In this document: piece after piece, positions 6,393 to 8,384 of the stretch
Layout: the number at the start of each line of letters is the position of its first letter
Position numbering within the stretch: the first letter of the stretch is position 1
Assembly (NCBI GenBank): GCA_964455935.1
Contig: CAYVZU010000149.1
Span: forward strand, 1-8,384
Direction: 5' to 3'
Source of the DNA: CAYVZU01 sp964455935
GTDB lineage: Bacteria > Fibrobacterota > CAYVZU01
Length of the DNA stretch: 8,384 bases
Made by a program: the position numbers and the translations under genes
Notes under the pieces: model-generated
Seen by the model: only the letters and a program-made list of their open reading frames with translations
What the model was told of the DNA's origin: nothing
Database searches by the model: none

Positions 6393-8077
6393 TGGAACAC
6401 CAAGGAACAACCCGCCACCCAAGGGAAGAATCACCTGGGAACAATGTCATTTCTTTATTGTACCGGCATGCCGCCGAAATTCCGGACAGGGCGGCGTTAC
6501 GCTGGATCCCGCATGCAAATAGCGGAATCGGGAAGGGACAGCCGCCCAAACATTCAGCACTCTCGTTCGGCGAACTGGCAGCACGGATCGCCCGCCTTGC
6601 CGGTGGTCTGCGCAGCCTGGGGCTTGGCAAGGGTGATCGCGTCCTGGTGTTCCTGCCCATGTCGCCCCAGATGTATACCGCCATGTTTGCGGTCCAGCAA
6701 ATTGGCGCGGCAGCGGTTTTCCTGGATTCATGGGCACGCCGTGATCAACTGGGAGTCTGTGCTGAAATTGTGCGGCCCACCGCCATGATCAGCTTCGAAC
6801 AGGCGTTTCACCTGGTCGCCCCTGTTCCCTCCCTGCAAAGCGTTGCCATAAAAATCGTTGCCGGCGCGCATTCCGATAAATACAGTTCGGAACTCGAAAG
6901 CCTGATGGCCGGAGAGGAATCCAGGGAGATTGCGGCCATGGCCTTGGAAGATACGGCGTTGATCACATTTACAACCGGGAGTTCCGGGCGGCCAAAGGGA
7001 GCGGACCGCACGCACGGCTTTCTTTTCTCCCAGCACAAAGCGCTGGATGCCCACCTTCCCTACAGACCCGATGATGTGGACCTGCCCTGTTTTCCGATAT
7101 TTTCCCTGAACAACATGGCCGGCGGCGTAACAACCGTAATTCCGGCCATCGATCTGGCGAACCCAGCGGAGGACGATCCGAAACGGCTGGCTTTGCAGAT
7201 CCGGGATTGTGCCGTAACCTGTGCCACTTTGTCACCGGACTTGTTCCGCCGTCTTGCGGATTTCGGCAATAAACAAAAGCTGGTTTTGAAAGGGCTTCGC
7301 CGGGTGGTGACCGGAGGGGCCCCGGTCAGCAGAAAGATGGTCTTGAATTTCAACAGGATTGCGGATCTTGCCGAAATTCGGATCCTCTACGGATCAACAG
7401 AGATTGAACCCATTGCCGGCATTACAGGAAGCGAACTGCTTTCCCTGAAGGATACCTCTCAGGGAGTTTGTGCGGGCCGACTGGATCCGGGTTTGCGGTA
7501 CCGTTTACTGCGCATCCCGCAGGGAGCGATCACGCTTTCCGGGAAAAAATGGGCGGATCTGGAAGCACCGCCACATACGGCCGGTGAACTGATTGTCAGC
7601 GGCGAACATGTCTGCAACGGATATTACAATGATCCGCACGCCACAGCCCGGGCAAAAATAGTGGAGGACAACGGCACCGTGTGGCACCGGACAGGAGATG
7701 TCGGAATCTTCGACAGGGAAAACCGGTTGTGGCTTTTGGGCCGCGTACACAATACGATTGTGCGTGAGGGGAGGCTTTATTTCCCGGTCCACGCCGAAAA
7801 CCTGTTAAAGAACCTTTCCTTTGTCGACAAAGCCGCTTATATCGGTCTGCCCGATCCTGTGCTGGGAGAACGGATCTGTGCGGCGGTTACCTTGTCCTCT
7901 CAACCTTGCATGATTGTGAAATCGGAATATATAACGAAAATCGAAGAGTTGCTGAAAAAGGCTGAAATTAAGGCAGACGAGGTCCGGGTCCTGGATGACA
8001 TCCCCATGGACCCTCGGCACCACAGCAAAGTTGAATATGACGTGCTGCGTTCACGGTTAACGAGCGGCGAAGAATGA
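6392..8077 (+). CDS. OleC-like AMP-forming acyl ligase
   Basis: This 561-residue member of the ANL (adenylate-forming) superfamily activates a carboxylate with ATP, passing it to CoA or, in OleC, driving beta-lactone formation. Core motifs are complete: P-loop FTTGSSGRPKG (193-203), YGSTEIEP (333-340), TGD (435-437, D436), the hinge LLGR (448-451) and the late catalytic Lys in HHSKVEYD (543-550, K546). The THGF and LPCFPIFSLNNMAGG surroundings are more like OleC/fatty-acid ligases than acetyl-CoA synthetase or luciferase. Substrate is unknown; a fatty or isoprenoid acid fits the neighbours. ATG at 6392 overlaps the kinase stop by one base, with GGAGG (6378-6382) nine bases upstream; TTG at 6389 is an in-frame alternative. 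The frame stays open upstream to 5819, but that part overlaps the kinase gene and has no family similarity. No oleA, oleB or oleD lies in the window, so a full olefin pathway is not indicated. Confidence 0.88.
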   Translation: MEHQGTTRHPREESPGNNVISLLYRHAAEIPDRAALRWIPHANSGIGKGQPPKHSALSFGELAARIARLAGGLRSLGLGKGDRVLVFLPMSPQMYTAMFAVQQIGAAAVFLDSWARRDQLGVCAEIVRPTAMISFEQAFHLVAPVPSLQSVAIKIVAGAHSDKYSSELESLMAGEESREIAAMALEDTALITFTTGSSGRPKGADRTHGFLFSQHKALDAHLPYRPDDVDLPCFPIFSLNNMAGGVTTVIPAIDLANPAEDDPKRLALQIRDCAVTCATLSPDLFRRLADFGNKQKLVLKGLRRVVTGGAPVSRKMVLNFNRIADLAEIRILYGSTEIEPIAGITGSELLSLKDTSQGVCAGRLDPGLRYRLLRIPQGAITLSGKKWADLEAPPHTAGELIVSGEHVCNGYYNDPHATARAKIVEDNGTVWHRTGDVGIFDRENRLWLLGRVHNTIVREGRLYFPVHAENLLKNLSFVDKAAYIGLPDPVLGERICAAVTLSSQPCMIVKSEYITKIEELLKKAEIKADEVRVLDDIPMDPRHHSKVEYDVLRSRLTSGEE

Positions 8078-8384
8078 AAAAAGGTTCAACCGGAATCGTC
8101 CGCCGCTGGATGTTTTTTATACGAATGCGATTTCATCCCCTTGCCCACCTTATCATGATTACCTGTTTGTTTTCGGCAGCGGCCTTCACGGCAAAGGGAT
8201 TGGTTGGAATCCCCAGGGAATTCGATTTGCATCTGCTGCCTTCCTTTCTGGCGATGATCCTAGTTTTTTTCCACATGCGGATTCTGGATGAAATCAAAGA
8301 TTTCGATTATGACAGGAAATTTAATCCGGACAGACCCCTTGCCTCGGGTTTGATCAGTCTGAAGGAAGCCGGAACGGCGGTTTT
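8074..8384 (+). CDS. UbiA-family membrane prenyltransferase, N-terminal part (runs off the window)
   Basis: The first 103 codons are visible, starting with ATG in the ATGA overlap with the ligase stop. UbiA enzymes transfer a prenyl chain from its diphosphate to aromatic, chlorophyll-like or glycerol-phosphate acceptors inside the membrane. After a basic N-terminus, hydrophobic segments lie at about 23-40 and 55-70. The first acidic motif follows as LDEIKDFDYDRKFNPDRPLASG (71-92), with acidic residues D72, E73, D76 and D80 that would hold magnesium-diphosphate. It begins with DE where classic members have ND. The NPDRPLASG continuation is typical of the family. The second acidic motif lies beyond the window, so the subfamily is open. 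Being last in a coupled operon with HMG-CoA reductase suggests it uses an isoprenoid made by that route. Confidence 0.85.
   Translation, partial: MKKGSTGIVRRWMFFIRMRFHPLAHLIMITCLFSAAAFTAKGLVGIPREFDLHLLPSFLAMILVFFHMRILDEIKDFDYDRKFNPDRPLASGLISLKEAGTAV

Noticed and set aside
1..8384. tRNA, rRNA, CRISPR array, insertion sequence with transposase, phage attachment site
   Set aside because: I saw no cloverleaf, repeat-spacer array, transposase motif or flanking duplication that would support any of these.

Overview
The window most likely comes from a bacterial chromosome of moderate to slightly high GC content. A Desulfobacterota-type (deltaproteobacterial) relative is my best guess. This rests on gene content seen together: a topoisomerase VI B subunit, a class I HMG-CoA reductase, a zinc-ribbon/Yip1 membrane protein and tightly overlapping operon structure. 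No rRNA or marker gene confirms the taxonomy.

Layout. (1) The left edge, minus strand, holds the first ~104 codons of DNA topoisomerase VI subunit B (top6B), starting at 314 and leaving the window at position 1. (2) A roughly 300-base gap (315-619) separates it from a divergent plus-strand gene for a zinc-ribbon plus Yip1-type membrane protein (620-1396). (3) After 90 bases comes a TIM-barrel amidohydrolase of the amidohydrolase-2 type (1493-2299). (4) A 331-base gene-free stretch (2300-2630) carries two compact GC-rich hairpins that may be a remnant of a group II intron region, an AT-rich candidate promoter and a strong ribosome binding site. (5) From 2631 to the right edge lies a plus-strand operon of at least five genes in which every neighbour overlaps: class I HMG-CoA reductase; a BtaA-like (DUF3419) SAM-dependent aminocarboxypropyl transferase; an integral-membrane dolichol/phytol-kinase-like enzyme with a large extra membrane domain; an OleC-like adenylate-forming ligase; and a UbiA-family prenyltransferase cut off by the window end.

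How the genes may work together. HMG-CoA reductase commits carbon to mevalonate and isoprenoids. The kinase-like protein would phosphorylate (CTP-dependent in known relatives) a lipid alcohol. UbiA enzymes join a prenyl diphosphate to an acceptor. BtaA-type enzymes add the 3-amino-3-carboxypropyl group of SAM to a lipid hydroxyl. The adenylating enzyme activates a carboxylic acid. Together this looks like a dedicated pathway for an isoprenoid-containing, possibly amino-acid-headed lipid or membrane-bound natural product. I know of no described pathway with this exact combination, so this operon is the main point of interest. The product is inferred, not shown. The full operon lies partly outside the window, and the genes beyond UbiA would be very informative.
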